NCBI RefSeq assembly: GCF_900104055.1
Contig: NZ_FNJQ01000004.1
Span: 62,001 to 126,000, forward strand
Direction of reading: 5' to 3'
DNA: 64,000 nucleotides
From: Pseudoselenomonas ruminantium
GTDB lineage: Bacteria > Bacillota > Negativicutes > Selenomonadales > Selenomonadaceae
Every line of letters starts with the position of its first letter. Positions within the stretch are counted from its first letter, which is position 1. Under the pieces are notes generated by a model that was given only the letters and a program-made list of their open reading frames with translations, was not told where the DNA came from and ran no database searches. The position numbers were made by a program, and so were the translations under genes. Below are positions 17,024 through 26,291 of the stretch, one piece after another.

Positions 17024-18649
17024 TTGTCAGCTTTAAGCGCAGAACTTGATAAAGAGATTGAAAAACGCCGTACCTTTGCCATCATCTCTCACCCGGATGC
17101 TGGTAAGACGACTTTGACGGAAAAACTTTTGCTCTACGGTGGTGCCATCCATCTGGCCGGTTCCATCAAATCCCGCAAGACCCAGCGCCATGCGGTGTCT
17201 GACTGGATGGAAATCGAAAAGCAGCGTGGTATCTCCGTAACTTCCTCGGTATTGCAGTTTGACTACGACGGCTGCCGTATCAATATCCTCGATACGCCGG
17301 GGCATCAGGACTTCAGTGAAGATACCTATCGTACGCTGATGGCCGTGGACAGTGCGGTCATGGTCATCGACGTGGCCAAGGGCGTTGAGGCCCAGACCAA
17401 GAAACTCTTCAAGGTCTGCAAGCAGCGTGGTATCCCCATCTTTACGTTTGTCAACAAGCTGGACCATTTCGGCAAGGCGCCGATCGACCTCATGGATGAA
17501 ATCGAAAACGTGCTGGGCATCCGTTCCTATCCGATGAACTGGCCGATTGGTCAGGATGGCCAGTATATGGGCGTCTATGACCGCCGCAATGACAAAGTGC
17601 TGCTTTTTGCCGCCGATACCACGCATGGTCAGGAAGCCCGTGTGGCGGATGTCTTTGAACCCAATGATCCGCAGGTTATCGAACGCGTCGGTGAAGATGT
17701 ATGGGAAGCCCTGCAGGAGGATTTGGAACTTTTGAATGAAGCCGGCGAAGAATTTGACATGGAAAAGGTCAATGCCGGTGAACTCACGCCGATGTTCTTC
17801 GGCTCGGCCATGACCAACTTCGGTGTGCAGGATTTTCTCGAAGGTTACATTTCCATGGCACCCACGCCGCAGCCCCGCAAATCATCGGATGGACTGATCC
17901 CGGCCAATGACGAGCAGTTCTCGGGCTTTGTGTTCAAGATTCAGGCCAATATGAACCCGGCCCATCGCGATCGTCTGGCCTTTATCCGCATCTGCTCTGG
18001 CAAATTTGAGCGCAATATGGAAGTATGGCATGAGCGTACAGGTAAGATGTTGAAGTTGGCTCAGCCCCAGCAGTTCCTGGCGCAGGACCGTCAGATCATC
18101 GACACGGCGTATCCCGGTGATATCGTCGGCCTTTTCGATCCGGGGGTGTTTGGCATCGGCGATACAGTCTGCGATGCTTCCCACAAGTTCAAATATGCCG
18201 ATTTCCCGGTATTTCCGCCCGAAAAATTCGCCCGCGTGCAGGCTAAGGATACCATGAAGCGCAAGCAGTTCGTCAAAGGCATTGAGCAGCTGACGCAGGA
18301 AGGCGCCATCCAGCTCTTCCAGCAGGCTGGTGCTGGTACGGAATCCTACATCGTCGGCACGGTTGGTACCCTGCAGTTTGAAGTGCTGGAATACCGCCTT
18401 AAGAATGAATATAATGTAGATATTGAAATGAATATGCAGCCGTATGAGGTTGCGCGCTGGATGGCCTTTGAAGATGGTCATGAAGTGACGCCGGCAGAAC
18501 TCAAAGGTGCTGACCGTGGCATGTTCGTCTATGACCGTCATAATAACCCGGTGCTGTTGGTTAATAATGAATGGGCGCTGGGCTGGATCATGGACAACAA
18601 TCCGAATCTGATCCTGAATCACGTGCCTTTTGACAAAAAAGAAGCATGA
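17024..18649 (+). CDS. prfC: Peptide chain release factor 3
   Basis: RF3 is the GTPase that recycles RF1/RF2 after termination and helps post-peptidyl-transfer quality control. The protein has 541 residues. The G domain has AIISHPDAGKTTLTEK (G1), DTPGHQDFSEDTYRTL (G3) and NKLD (G4), followed by beta-barrel and EF-G-like domains. TTG 17024 is chosen: GGAGG at 17008-17012 precedes it and the N terminus becomes MSALSAELDKEIEKRRTFA. An in-frame TTG at 17006 overlaps the ribosome site. Confidence 0.95.
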   Translation: MSALSAELDKEIEKRRTFAIISHPDAGKTTLTEKLLLYGGAIHLAGSIKSRKTQRHAVSDWMEIEKQRGISVTSSVLQFDYDGCRINILDTPGHQDFSEDTYRTLMAVDSAVMVIDVAKGVEAQTKKLFKVCKQRGIPIFTFVNKLDHFGKAPIDLMDEIENVLGIRSYPMNWPIGQDGQYMGVYDRRNDKVLLFAADTTHGQEARVADVFEPNDPQVIERVGEDVWEALQEDLELLNEAGEEFDMEKVNAGELTPMFFGSAMTNFGVQDFLEGYISMAPTPQPRKSSDGLIPANDEQFSGFVFKIQANMNPAHRDRLAFIRICSGKFERNMEVWHERTGKMLKLAQPQQFLAQDRQIIDTAYPGDIVGLFDPGVFGIGDTVCDASHKFKYADFPVFPPEKFARVQAKDTMKRKQFVKGIEQLTQEGAIQLFQQAGAGTESYIVGTVGTLQFEVLEYRLKNEYNVDIEMNMQPYEVARWMAFEDGHEVTPAELKGADRGMFVYDRHNNPVLLVNNEWALGWIMDNNPNLILNHVPFDKKEA

Positions 18650-18657
18650 TCATATAG

Positions 18658-18700
18658 CAAACTGCGAAAAAGCAATTGCGATTTTCGCAGTTTGTTTTTT
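18658..18700 (+). terminator. Terminator after prfC
   Basis: The 13-bp arms CAAACTGCGAAAA/TTTTCGCAGTTTG are followed by TTTTTT. Confidence 0.92.
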
Positions 18701-18740
18701 ATTATACGCGCGTATTTGCAGGGGTATCGCCAGATAATCC

Positions 18741-18769
18741 TTGTAAAACCGCATTTTCTATGATATTAT
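18741..18769 (+). promoter_or_regulatory. tig promoter
   Basis: TTGTAA, 17-bp spacer, TATTAT. It probably drives the tig-clpP-clpX block. Confidence 0.8.
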
Positions 18770-18854
18770 ATAACAAGTATGGCATATTTGCGGTTAAATG
18801 CGCAAAATCGTGTCCATACCTTGATTTAGACAATACAGGAGGTCGTTTCAGACA

Positions 18855-20141
18855 ATGAAAGTTACGGTTGAAAATGGTGAAAACCAGCAGGTTACTCTGA
18901 CGGTGGAGGTTGAAGCTGCGGAAGTTTCCAAGGCAGTGGAAAAGGCTGTAAAGCGTCTCAGCAACCGTGTAAATATTCCGGGTTTCCGCAAGGGCAAGGC
19001 TCCGCGCAAGATCATCGAGCGCAACGTGGGCATGGATGCTATCATGCAGGAAGCTTTCGACATCGTTGGCCCGAAGGCTTTCGCTGATGCTCTCGAAGAG
19101 CAGAAGATCGAGCCGGTCAGCCGTCCGCAGATTGATATCGAAACGCTCGAAGATGGCAAGGATCTCGTATTCAAGGCTACGGTTACGCCGCGTCCGGAAG
19201 TTACACTGGGCGAATACAAAGGCCTGAAAGTAGAAAAGAACGTAGAAGCTGTAACGGATGAAGACGTAGAAAAGCAGCTCAAGACGTTCCAGGATCGTCA
19301 GGGCAAGATGGTTGATGCTCCGGAAGGCGCAGAAGTCAAAGATGGCGACTTCACGACGCTTGATTTCGAAGGTTTCGTAGATGGCGAAGCATTCGAAGGC
19401 GGCAAGGGCCAGGATTACCCGCTGCAGATTGGTTCCGGCAGCTTCATCCCGGGCTTCGAAGATCAGCTCATCGGCGCTAAGATCGGCGAAGAGAAGGAAG
19501 TAAACGTGACGTTCCCGGAAGAATATCATGCTAAGGAACTGGCTGGCAAGGCTGCTATGTTCAAGTGCACGATCCGCAGCATCAAGCAGAAAGAACTGCC
19601 GGCTATGGACGACGAACTGGCTAAGAAGGTCAGCAAGTTCGAGACGCTCGACGAGCTCAAGGCTGATATCCGCAAGAACCTCGAAGAAAACGCTGCACGC
19701 AAGGCTGAAAACGATCAGAAGAGCGCTGCTATCGAGATGGCAACCAACAACATCACGGTTGACATTCCGGCTGTCATGATTGACAACCGCGTGGAAGGCA
19801 TGATCCGTGAGATGGCTATGCGCCTCGAACAGCAGGGCATGAGCTTCGATGCTTACCTGCAGTATGCTGGCACGGACATCAACAAGATCCGCGAAGATTA
19901 CCGTGAAACGGCTGAAAAGAATGTTCGCACGGACCTCATGCTCGAGGAAGTCGCAAAGGCTGAAGACATCAAGGTTGAGGCCAAAGACCTCGACGCTGAA
20001 GTTGCTGGCATGGCTGCCGCTTACGGTGCTACGCCGCAGCAGGTTCAGAAAATCATCAAGGAACAGGGACGCGTTGGCGATCTGGCTGCAACGGTACTGC
20101 GCAAGAAGACGGCTCAGTTCATCATCGACAGCATTGCCTAA
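18855..20141 (+). CDS. tig: Trigger factor
   Basis: Ribosome-bound chaperone and prolyl isomerase that meets nascent chains at the exit tunnel. The protein has 428 residues. The ribosome-binding tail carries the signature GFRKGKAPRKIIE (about 40-52, a variant of the usual FRxGK). The FKBP-type domain (about 155-240) includes GDFTTLDFEGFVDGEAFEGG. The remainder forms the helical C-terminal arms. The gene is the head of the proteostasis cluster, and clpP follows after 27 bases. Confidence 0.97.
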   Translation: MKVTVENGENQQVTLTVEVEAAEVSKAVEKAVKRLSNRVNIPGFRKGKAPRKIIERNVGMDAIMQEAFDIVGPKAFADALEEQKIEPVSRPQIDIETLEDGKDLVFKATVTPRPEVTLGEYKGLKVEKNVEAVTDEDVEKQLKTFQDRQGKMVDAPEGAEVKDGDFTTLDFEGFVDGEAFEGGKGQDYPLQIGSGSFIPGFEDQLIGAKIGEEKEVNVTFPEEYHAKELAGKAAMFKCTIRSIKQKELPAMDDELAKKVSKFETLDELKADIRKNLEENAARKAENDQKSAAIEMATNNITVDIPAVMIDNRVEGMIREMAMRLEQQGMSFDAYLQYAGTDINKIREDYRETAEKNVRTDLMLEEVAKAEDIKVEAKDLDAEVAGMAAAYGATPQQVQKIIKEQGRVGDLAATVLRKKTAQFIIDSIA

Positions 20142-20168
20142 TCATTCCCTGTATATGGGGGTATTCCA

Positions 20169-20780
20169 ATGAATTATGTACCTATGGTAGTAGAGCAGTC
20201 TAACCGTGGCGAGCGGGCGTATGATATCTATTCCCGCCTGCTCAAGGACAGGATTATCTTCCTGGGCGGTCAGATTGACGATAGTGTAGCCAATGTAGTA
20301 GTAGCGCAGATGCTTTTCTTGGAATCGGAAGATCCGGACAAGGACATCTACCTCTACATCAACAGTCCCGGCGGTGTGGTTACCGCTGGCCTGGCTATCT
20401 ATGATACCATGCAGTATATCAAGCCGGACGTGTCCACGATCTGCATCGGACAGGCAGCCAGCATGGGAGCAGTGCTCCTGACGGCTGGCGCCAAGGGCAA
20501 GCGTTTTGCTCTGCCCAACGCCCGGGTGATGATTCATCAGCCGCTGGGTGGTGCCCAGGGGCAGTCCACGGACATTCAGATTCAGGCCCGTGAGATTCAG
20601 CGCATCCGTGAAACCATCAATGACATCTTTGTTTCCTCCACGGGCAAGACCGCGGAAGAAATCAATAATGACACGGAACGCGATAACTTCATGACCGCAG
20701 CCGAGGCCAAGGCCTATGGCATTGTGGATGAAGTGATTACCCGTCCCAAGAAGACGAAGAAAAACGACGCTAAAGACTGA
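20169..20780 (+). CDS. clpP: ATP-dependent Clp protease proteolytic subunit
   Basis: ClpP forms the tetradecameric serine protease chamber that works with ClpX. The protein has 203 residues. It has a short propeptide, then [20 protein letters not shown], the catalytic Ser in [14 protein letters not shown] (about residue 101), the catalytic His in MIHQPLGG (about 126), and a downstream Asp. It is followed after 11 bases by clpX, the usual Firmicutes pairing. Confidence 0.97.
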   Translation: MNYVPMVVEQSNRGERAYDIYSRLLKDRIIFLGGQIDDSVANVVVAQMLFLESEDPDKDIYLYINSPGGVVTAGLAIYDTMQYIKPDVSTICIGQAASMGAVLLTAGAKGKRFALPNARVMIHQPLGGAQGQSTDIQIQAREIQRIRETINDIFVSSTGKTAEEINNDTERDNFMTAAEAKAYGIVDEVITRPKKTKKNDAKD

Positions 20781-20791
20781 GGGGTGGTGTC

Positions 20792-22057
20792 ATGTTGAAG
20801 TTTGGGGATGAAAAAGGTCAGCTCAAATGCTCTTTTTGTGGCAAGACGCAGGAGCAGGTAAGGAAGCTGGTTGCAGGTCCCGGCGTCTATATCTGTGATG
20901 AATGCATTGAGCTCTGCAATGAGATCATTGAAGAAGAGTTCAGTGAGGAAGCAGAAGTAGAACTGAAGGACGTCCCAAAACCGAAGGACATCCGCGCGAT
21001 CTTAGACCAGTATGTAATCGGGCAGGACGATGCCAAGAAGAGCCTTGCCGTGGCTGTTTACAACCACTACAAGCGCATCAATATGGGCCTTTCCAAAGGT
21101 GATGATGTGGAACTGCAAAAGTCCAACATCCTGATGATTGGCCCCACGGGCAGCGGCAAGACGCTGCTGGCACAGACCTTGGCCAAGATACTCAACGTAC
21201 CGTTTGCCATAGCCGATGCCACGGCATTGACCGAGGCAGGCTATGTGGGTGAGGACGTGGAGAATATTCTTCTGAAGCTCATCCAGGCCGCCGATTACGA
21301 AGTGGAGAAAGCCGAACGGGGCATTGTCTATATCGATGAAATTGATAAGATTGCCCGCAAATCGGAAAATCCTTCCATCACCCGTGATGTATCTGGTGAA
21401 GGCGTGCAGCAGGCCCTGCTGAAGATCCTGGAAGGTACTGTGGCTTCCGTTCCGCCGCAGGGCGGGCGCAAGCACCCCCATCAGGAGCTGATCCAGATTG
21501 ATACCACGAATATTCTCTTCATCTGTGGCGGTGCCTTTGACGGTATCGAGAAGGTTATCGAAAGCCGTATCGGCCAGAAACAGATGGGTTTTGGTGCCAA
21601 TATCAAATCCAAGAAGCAACAGCGCAGTGTGGGGGAAACCCTCAAGAAGCTCCTGCCCGAGGATTTGCTCAAGCATGGCCTGATTCCGGAGTTTATCGGC
21701 CGTGTGCCAGTGGTAGTGACTTTGGATTCGTTGGACGAAGATGCTTTGGTCAGCATCCTGACGCAGCCGAAGAACGCTTTGGTCAAGCAGTATGCCAAGC
21801 TGCTGGAGCTGGACGGCGTGAAGCTTTCCTTTGAAGATGATGCCCTGCGGCTGATTGCCAAGGAAGCTCTGAAGCGCAAGACTGGCGCCCGTGGCTTGCG
21901 GTCGATCATTGAAAGCATCATGTGCAATGTGATGTATGATATTCCTTCGATTGAAGGCGTCACGGCCTGTCATGTGACCAAAGAGACGGTAAACAATAAA
22001 AAAGATCCTGTTCTGACCATCGACAAGAAGGCACAGAACAGTGAAGCATCTGCCTGA
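20792..22057 (+). CDS. clpX: ATP-dependent Clp protease ATP-binding subunit ClpX
   Basis: Hexameric AAA+ unfoldase that feeds substrates to ClpP. The protein has 421 residues. It has an N-terminal zinc-binding domain (CSFC...CDEC, about 11-38), Walker [16 protein letters not shown] (about 117), Walker [12 protein letters not shown], and pore loop GYVG. The ClpP-docking tripeptide is MGF (in QKQMGFG) where IGF is usual. The start has GGGGTGGTG upstream. Confidence 0.97.
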   Translation: MLKFGDEKGQLKCSFCGKTQEQVRKLVAGPGVYICDECIELCNEIIEEEFSEEAEVELKDVPKPKDIRAILDQYVIGQDDAKKSLAVAVYNHYKRINMGLSKGDDVELQKSNILMIGPTGSGKTLLAQTLAKILNVPFAIADATALTEAGYVGEDVENILLKLIQAADYEVEKAERGIVYIDEIDKIARKSENPSITRDVSGEGVQQALLKILEGTVASVPPQGGRKHPHQELIQIDTTNILFICGGAFDGIEKVIESRIGQKQMGFGANIKSKKQQRSVGETLKKLLPEDLLKHGLIPEFIGRVPVVVTLDSLDEDALVSILTQPKNALVKQYAKLLELDGVKLSFEDDALRLIAKEALKRKTGARGLRSIIESIMCNVMYDIPSIEGVTACHVTKETVNNKKDPVLTIDKKAQNSEASA

Positions 22058-22077
22058 CTTATGGCAGGCGTAAGGCG

Positions 22078-22110
22078 AGGCGTTGCTGAGGCAGCGCCTT
22101 GTTTATATAT
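22078..22110 (+). terminator. Hairpin between clpX and lon
   Basis: A 9-bp stem, AGGCGTTGC/GCAGCGCCT, with a 4-base loop is followed by a poor T tract (TGTTTATAT). It is probably a partial terminator or an mRNA-stabilising hairpin. Confidence 0.5.
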
Positions 22111-22139
22111 TACTATTTTAGGAAAAAGGAGGGAGTCAA

Positions 22140-24443
22140 ATGGCTGAACTGCGTACATTGCCATTGCTGCCCTTGCGGGGCATGGTCGTATTCCCTTATA
22201 TGATGATTCATATCGATGTGGGCCGTGACCGTTCCATGGCGGCTATCGAAGAGGCCATGGTGGAAAACCGCGAGGTCATGCTCACGACGCAGACGGATGC
22301 GGAAGCCGAGGAATTCACCTTTGAGGAGCTCTATCCCGTAGGTGTGGTGGCAGAGATTCGTCAGGTCATCAAACTGCCCGGTGATACGGTGCGGGTACTC
22401 GTGGAAGGTAAACGCCGGGCCTTGATTCATGAATTCCATGAGCAGGAGAATTTTGATGCTGTTGAAGTGGAGGAATTCACCGATAAGATCGATACGTCCA
22501 TGAATATGGAGGCGCTCAACCGGGCTGTTGTCCATCAGTTTGAGGAATGGGTGCGCCTGTCCAAGAAGATTCCACCTGAGACGTTGGTTTCTGTGGCCAT
22601 CATCGATGATGCCGGCAGACTGGCAGATCTTATCGCGAGCCACTTGAATCTCAAGGTGGAAACTCGTCAGGAGCTTCTGGCCGCCATTGATGTGAAGGAG
22701 CGTCTGGAAAAACTCTATGCCGTGCTCACCCGCGAAATGGAAATCCTGCAAATGGAGCATAAGATTGGCAAGCAGGTGCGCAAGCAGATGGACAAGATCC
22801 AGAAGGATTACTATCTGCGTGAACAGATCAAGGCCATCCGTCAGGAACTCGGCGACAGCAACAAGAGTGAGATTGACGAAGCCCGCAAGAAGCTGCAGGA
22901 GGGGAATTACCCGGAATTTGTACAGAAAGCCGTGGAAAAGGAACTGAACCGACTCGATACCTTCAGCAATATGCACGCGGAAGCCGGGGTGATCCGTAAC
23001 TATATCGACTGCCTGCTGGAACTGCCCTGGAATGAGGAATCCGAAGATACGGTGGACATTGCCGCTGCCAAGAAGATCCTCGATGAAGACCATTATGGCC
23101 TGGAAAAGGTCAAGGATCGGATTCTCGACTATCTGGCCGTGCATAAGCTGGCCAAGGATAAGAGCGCGCCGATTCTTTGTCTGGTAGGTCCTCCCGGCGT
23201 GGGCAAGACATCACTGGCAACCTCTGTGGCCCGGGCTACAGGACGGGAATTTGTCCGAGCTTCCTTAGGCGGCGTCCGCGATGAAGCCGAAATCCGCGGC
23301 CATCGTCGTACCTATGTCGGGGCTATGCCTGGCCGCATCATTGACGGTCTGCGCAAGGTGGGCAAGAAGAATCCCGTGTTCCTGCTCGACGAGATCGACA
23401 AGCTTTCGGGCGATTACCATGGCGATCCGTCTGCGGCTCTGCTGGAAGTTTTAGATCCTGCGCAGAATTCCACCTTCAGTGACCACTTTGTGGATCTACC
23501 CTTTGACCTGTCAAAGGTATTCTGGATCGTTACGGCCAACAATCTGGGCAATATTCCCCGTCCTTTGCGCGACAGAATGGAAATCATCCAACTGTCGAGT
23601 TATACGGAAGTGGAGAAGCTTGAGATTGCCAAGCGCTATCTGGTCGCCCGCCAGCGTACCCAGAATGGCTTGAAAGCCAAGGATATCAGTTTCGGTACCG
23701 GCGTGTTGCAAAAAATCATCAGTGATTATACAAGGGAATCCGGTGTCCGCGAACTGGAACGGGAAATCGGCAGCGTCTGCCGCAAGGCCGCCCGCAAGAT
23801 CGTGGAAGGCGAAGAAGCGCCCATCAAGGTCACGAAGAAAAATCTCACGGACTTCTTGGGCAAGGTGAAGTTCCAGGATACCAAGGCCAACAAGAAGCCA
23901 CAAGTGGGCGTGGTCACGGGCATGGCCTGGACCGAAGTCGGCGGTACCATCCTGCCCACGGAAGTCACCGTGCTCAAAGGCAAGGGCAAGCTGATCCTGA
24001 CCGGTCAGATTGGCGACGTGATGCAGGAATCAGCGCAGGCTGGCCTGACCTATGTGCGCAGCCGTTCGGATAAGCTCAAGCTGGCTGATGACTTCTACGA
24101 GAAGGAAGATATCCATATCCATCTGCCGGAGGGTGCTATTCCCAAGGATGGCCCATCGGCAGGCATCACCATGGCAACCGGCATGATTTCGGCCCTGACA
24201 GGCCGGAAGGTCAGAAGTGATGTGGCCATGACCGGTGAGATTACCCTGCGCGGTCATGTCCTGCCCATTGGCGGTCTCAAGGAGAAAGTACTGGCTGCCT
24301 ACCGTGAAGGCATGAAGACCATCGTTCTGCCCAAGGACAACGAGAAGGATATCGACGATATCCCTGAGGTTGTGCGGGAGAAACTGGAATTCAAGCCTGT
24401 GGAATCCATGGATGAAGTGCTGAAAATTGCATTGTTGAAGTAA
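22140..24443 (+). CDS. lon: ATP-dependent protease Lon (LonA)
   Basis: Soluble AAA+ serine protease of quality control. The protein has 767 residues. It has a LAN substrate-binding domain (about 1-200, starting [13 protein letters not shown]), coiled coil, Walker [16 protein letters not shown] (about 350), Walker [11 protein letters not shown], and a C-terminal S16 domain with the catalytic Ser in [13 protein letters not shown] (about 670) and Lys in [10 protein letters not shown]. The GGAGGGAG site decides the start. The clpX-lon-engB order is conserved in Firmicutes. Confidence 0.97.
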   Translation: MAELRTLPLLPLRGMVVFPYMMIHIDVGRDRSMAAIEEAMVENREVMLTTQTDAEAEEFTFEELYPVGVVAEIRQVIKLPGDTVRVLVEGKRRALIHEFHEQENFDAVEVEEFTDKIDTSMNMEALNRAVVHQFEEWVRLSKKIPPETLVSVAIIDDAGRLADLIASHLNLKVETRQELLAAIDVKERLEKLYAVLTREMEILQMEHKIGKQVRKQMDKIQKDYYLREQIKAIRQELGDSNKSEIDEARKKLQEGNYPEFVQKAVEKELNRLDTFSNMHAEAGVIRNYIDCLLELPWNEESEDTVDIAAAKKILDEDHYGLEKVKDRILDYLAVHKLAKDKSAPILCLVGPPGVGKTSLATSVARATGREFVRASLGGVRDEAEIRGHRRTYVGAMPGRIIDGLRKVGKKNPVFLLDEIDKLSGDYHGDPSAALLEVLDPAQNSTFSDHFVDLPFDLSKVFWIVTANNLGNIPRPLRDRMEIIQLSSYTEVEKLEIAKRYLVARQRTQNGLKAKDISFGTGVLQKIISDYTRESGVRELEREIGSVCRKAARKIVEGEEAPIKVTKKNLTDFLGKVKFQDTKANKKPQVGVVTGMAWTEVGGTILPTEVTVLKGKGKLILTGQIGDVMQESAQAGLTYVRSRSDKLKLADDFYEKEDIHIHLPEGAIPKDGPSAGITMATGMISALTGRKVRSDVAMTGEITLRGHVLPIGGLKEKVLAAYREGMKTIVLPKDNEKDIDDIPEVVREKLEFKPVESMDEVLKIALLK

Positions 24444-24444
24444 A

Positions 24445-24473
24445 AAAAGCCTTCCCTGAGGGGAAGGCTTTTA
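24445..24473 (+). terminator. Terminator after lon (GCCTTCCC type)
   Basis: The perfect 12-bp arms AAAAGCCTTCCC/GGGAAGGCTTTT have a TGAG loop. engB starts 18 bases later with its own ribosome site, so some read-through is likely. Confidence 0.85.
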
Positions 24474-24490
24474 CAAAGGAGATGAAATAA

Positions 24491-25114
24491 TTGAAAGATA
24501 GAGTAATCATCACCCAGGGACAGTATGTGGCTTCTGCCGTCAAAAAGGACCAGTACCCTGAGGCAGATCTGCCGGAAATCGTCTTTATCGGCCGTTCCAA
24601 TGTGGGAAAATCCTCGCTGATCAACTCCCTGACGCGCGTCAATAACCTGGCCCGCGTATCGTCACAGCCCGGCAAGACGCAGACCATCAACTTCTTTGAA
24701 GTAGGCGTCAAGATTGCGGAGGTAGAGGAACGCAAGGCCTTCTACCTCGTTGATCTGCCCGGTTATGGCTATGCCAAGACTGGCAAGGAGAAGCGTAAGA
24801 TCTGGTCGAAGTTTATCGAAGAATATCTGCTGAACTCCCCGCGGCTCTCGTTTGTCTGCCAGCTGATTGACAGCCGCCATGAGCCCATGGCTTCGGATGT
24901 GGAGATGTTCAACTGGCTCGTGGACAACGGCATTCCTGTGCTGATCATCGCCACTAAGGTGGATAAGATCGGCAAGAACGAGCGGGCCAAGAATATTGCG
25001 GCCATCAAGCGCAAACTGGGCATCAAGGAGATTTCCGTGCTGCCGTATTCCTCGTTAAAAAATGAAGGCCGTTCAGATTTACTTGACGTTATCGGTGATT
25101 CTTTGTTAGAATAA
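24491..25114 (+). CDS. engB: Ribosome-biogenesis GTPase EngB (YsxC/YihA)
   Basis: Essential GTPase for assembly of the 50S subunit. The protein has 207 residues. G1 is GRSNVGKSSLINSL, the switch region includes SSQPGKTQTINFFEV, G3 is DLPGYGYAKTG, and G4 is TKVDK. TTG 24491 is the start, 8 bases after AAAGGAG. A small insertion (VKIAEVEERKAF) lengthens the strand before G3. The 3' end of the gene contains the promoter for ahbA. Confidence 0.95.
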   Translation: MKDRVIITQGQYVASAVKKDQYPEADLPEIVFIGRSNVGKSSLINSLTRVNNLARVSSQPGKTQTINFFEVGVKIAEVEERKAFYLVDLPGYGYAKTGKEKRKIWSKFIEEYLLNSPRLSFVCQLIDSRHEPMASDVEMFNWLVDNGIPVLIIATKVDKIGKNERAKNIAAIKRKLGIKEISVLPYSSLKNEGRSDLLDVIGDSLLE

Positions 25115-25143
25115 AGACAGAGAAATATGAATCGGATTCATAT
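25083..25143 (+). promoter_or_regulatory. ahbA promoter with perfect 19-bp dyad operator
   Basis: TTGACG (25083-25088), 18-bp spacer, TAGAAT (25107-25112), followed 12 bp downstream by ATATGAATCGGATTCATAT (25125-25143). The dyad has 9-bp arms and a 1-base centre and covers the expected start point, so a bound protein would block transcription. The 1-base centre argues for a DNA site rather than an RNA hairpin. The binder is unknown; AhbA/AhbB themselves carry Lrp-type DNA-binding domains. Confidence 0.65.
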
Positions 25144-25199
25144 TACGCAGAAATCATGTGTATTGCGGACGAATCACGATGACGACAGGGAGAGGGATT

Positions 25200-25661
25200 A
25201 TGATGATGGCTTTGACGGATTTCGATAAATCCTTATTGAATCTGCTGCAGGGAAGCCTGCCCGTATGCAGCCGGCCTTTTGCTAAGCTGGCAGAGGAACT
25301 GGGCACTGATGAGCAGACCGTGCTGACAAGGGTGCAGGAACTGAAGAAAGAAGGCTACCTGCGGCGTATCGGTACGTTCTTTGATTCCAATAACTTGGGT
25401 TATAAGGGAACCTTGGTCGCACTCAAGGTCAACCCTGCGAAGATGCAGACGGTAGCCGAGGCCATCAATCACTATCCCGGCGCTACCCATAATTACGAGC
25501 GGGAAGGCCGCTATAATCTGTGGTTCACCCTGCTGACGCCGAATCTCGAAACAGAGGCAAAGATTCTCAGCGAAGTCCAGTCCTTGAATGGAGTGGAGGA
25601 TATGCTGAATCTCAAGGCCAATAAGAAATACAAGATCAATGTGCAGTTCAAACTGCATTAA
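25200..25661 (+). CDS. ahbA: Siroheme decarboxylase subunit AhbA-like (Lrp/AsnC family)
   Basis: AhbA and AhbB together remove the C12 and C18 acetate carboxyls of siroheme to give didecarboxysiroheme, the first step of the alternative siroheme-to-heme route. The protein has 153 residues. An N-terminal Lrp-type helix-turn-helix (about 15-60) precedes a RAM-like domain with PGATHNYEREGRYNLWFTLL (about 93-112). The H-N-Y and YNLWFTL residues are the hallmark shared by AhbA, NirD, NirL, NirG and NirH. Three consecutive ATGs occur (25200, 25203, 25206) behind GGGAGAGGG; the first is used. Plain Lrp regulator is the alternative reading but lacks the HNY block. Confidence 0.82.
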   Translation: MMMALTDFDKSLLNLLQGSLPVCSRPFAKLAEELGTDEQTVLTRVQELKKEGYLRRIGTFFDSNNLGYKGTLVALKVNPAKMQTVAEAINHYPGATHNYEREGRYNLWFTLLTPNLETEAKILSEVQSLNGVEDMLNLKANKKYKINVQFKLH

Positions 25662-25673
25662 GGGGGCGGGAAT

Positions 25674-26165
25674 ATGGCAGCAGAAGTTTTGGAAGAAATC
25701 AGTGAATTAGATAAACGTATTGTCCGTGCCCTGCAGGGCGATTTTCCGCTGGTAGCTGAACCTTACAAGACACTGGCCGAACAGGTCGGTGTCAGCGAAG
25801 AGACATTCCTGGAGCGCGTGCAGGCTATGCGGGACAGCAGGAAAATCCGCAAGATGGGCGCTGTCCTGCGCCATCGGGAAGTCGGTTTTACGGCCAATGT
25901 GCTGGTAGCTTGGGAAGTTCCCGCAGACAGGCTGGATACGATAGCGCAGCAGATGGCCGCCAGTCCGTCCGTGTCCCATTGTTATGACCGCAATACGGCG
26001 CCAGATTGGCCTTATAATCTTTACACGATGGTGCATGGCCATAGCCGTGAGGAATGTGAGCATGTCGTGGCAGAACTTGGCGAGGCCTGTCAGGTCAGCA
26101 AGCATGTGATGCTGTATTCCCGCCGCGAATGGAAGAAAACGGCCATGAAGTATTTTATGGAATAA
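25674..26165 (+). CDS. ahbB: Siroheme decarboxylase subunit AhbB-like (Lrp/AsnC family)
   Basis: Partner of AhbA in siroheme decarboxylation. The protein has 163 residues. The N-terminal helix-turn-helix contains EPYKTLAEQVGVSEETFLERVQ in shortened form. The RAM-like domain carries SVSHCYDRNTAPDWPYNLYT (about 100-119), the second-subunit version of the motif, where His-Cys-Tyr replaces His-Asn-Tyr and WPYNLYTMVHG is typical of AhbB. The start has AGGGGGCGGG upstream and lies 12 bases after ahbA. No ahbC, ahbD or other tetrapyrrole gene is in the window. Confidence 0.82.
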   Translation: MAAEVLEEISELDKRIVRALQGDFPLVAEPYKTLAEQVGVSEETFLERVQAMRDSRKIRKMGAVLRHREVGFTANVLVAWEVPADRLDTIAQQMAASPSVSHCYDRNTAPDWPYNLYTMVHGHSREECEHVVAELGEACQVSKHVMLYSRREWKKTAMKYFME

Positions 26166-26168
26166 GAA

Positions 26169-26206
26169 AAAGGTTCAAGGGTAGATCTTATCCTTGAACC
26201 TTTTTA
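26169..26206 (+). terminator. Terminator after ahbB
   Basis: The 12-bp arms AAAGGTTCAAGG/CCTTGAACCTTT are followed by TTACTTT. Confidence 0.9.
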
Positions 26207-26227
26207 CTTTATTTTACCCGCTGAATG

Positions 26228-26243
26228 TGTTAATATGTAAACA
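26228..26243 (+). promoter_or_regulatory. Rex-like dyad before the aminotransferase gene
   Basis: TGTTAATATGTAAACA closely resembles the TGTTAA-N4-TTAACA operators of the redox regulator Rex, with one mismatch per arm at most. It lies about 50 bp upstream of the start codon. The assignment rests on pattern only. Confidence 0.35.
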
Positions 26244-26291
26244 GTGTTTCGTCAACAAAAACAAATTTCACTTATAAGCGAGGTAATCCAT

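Noticed and set aside
25200-26165. Two ordinary Lrp/AsnC regulators
   Set aside because: The paired HNY/HCY and YNLWFTL/YNLYTM blocks are specific to siroheme decarboxylases, though a regulatory side role is kept open.
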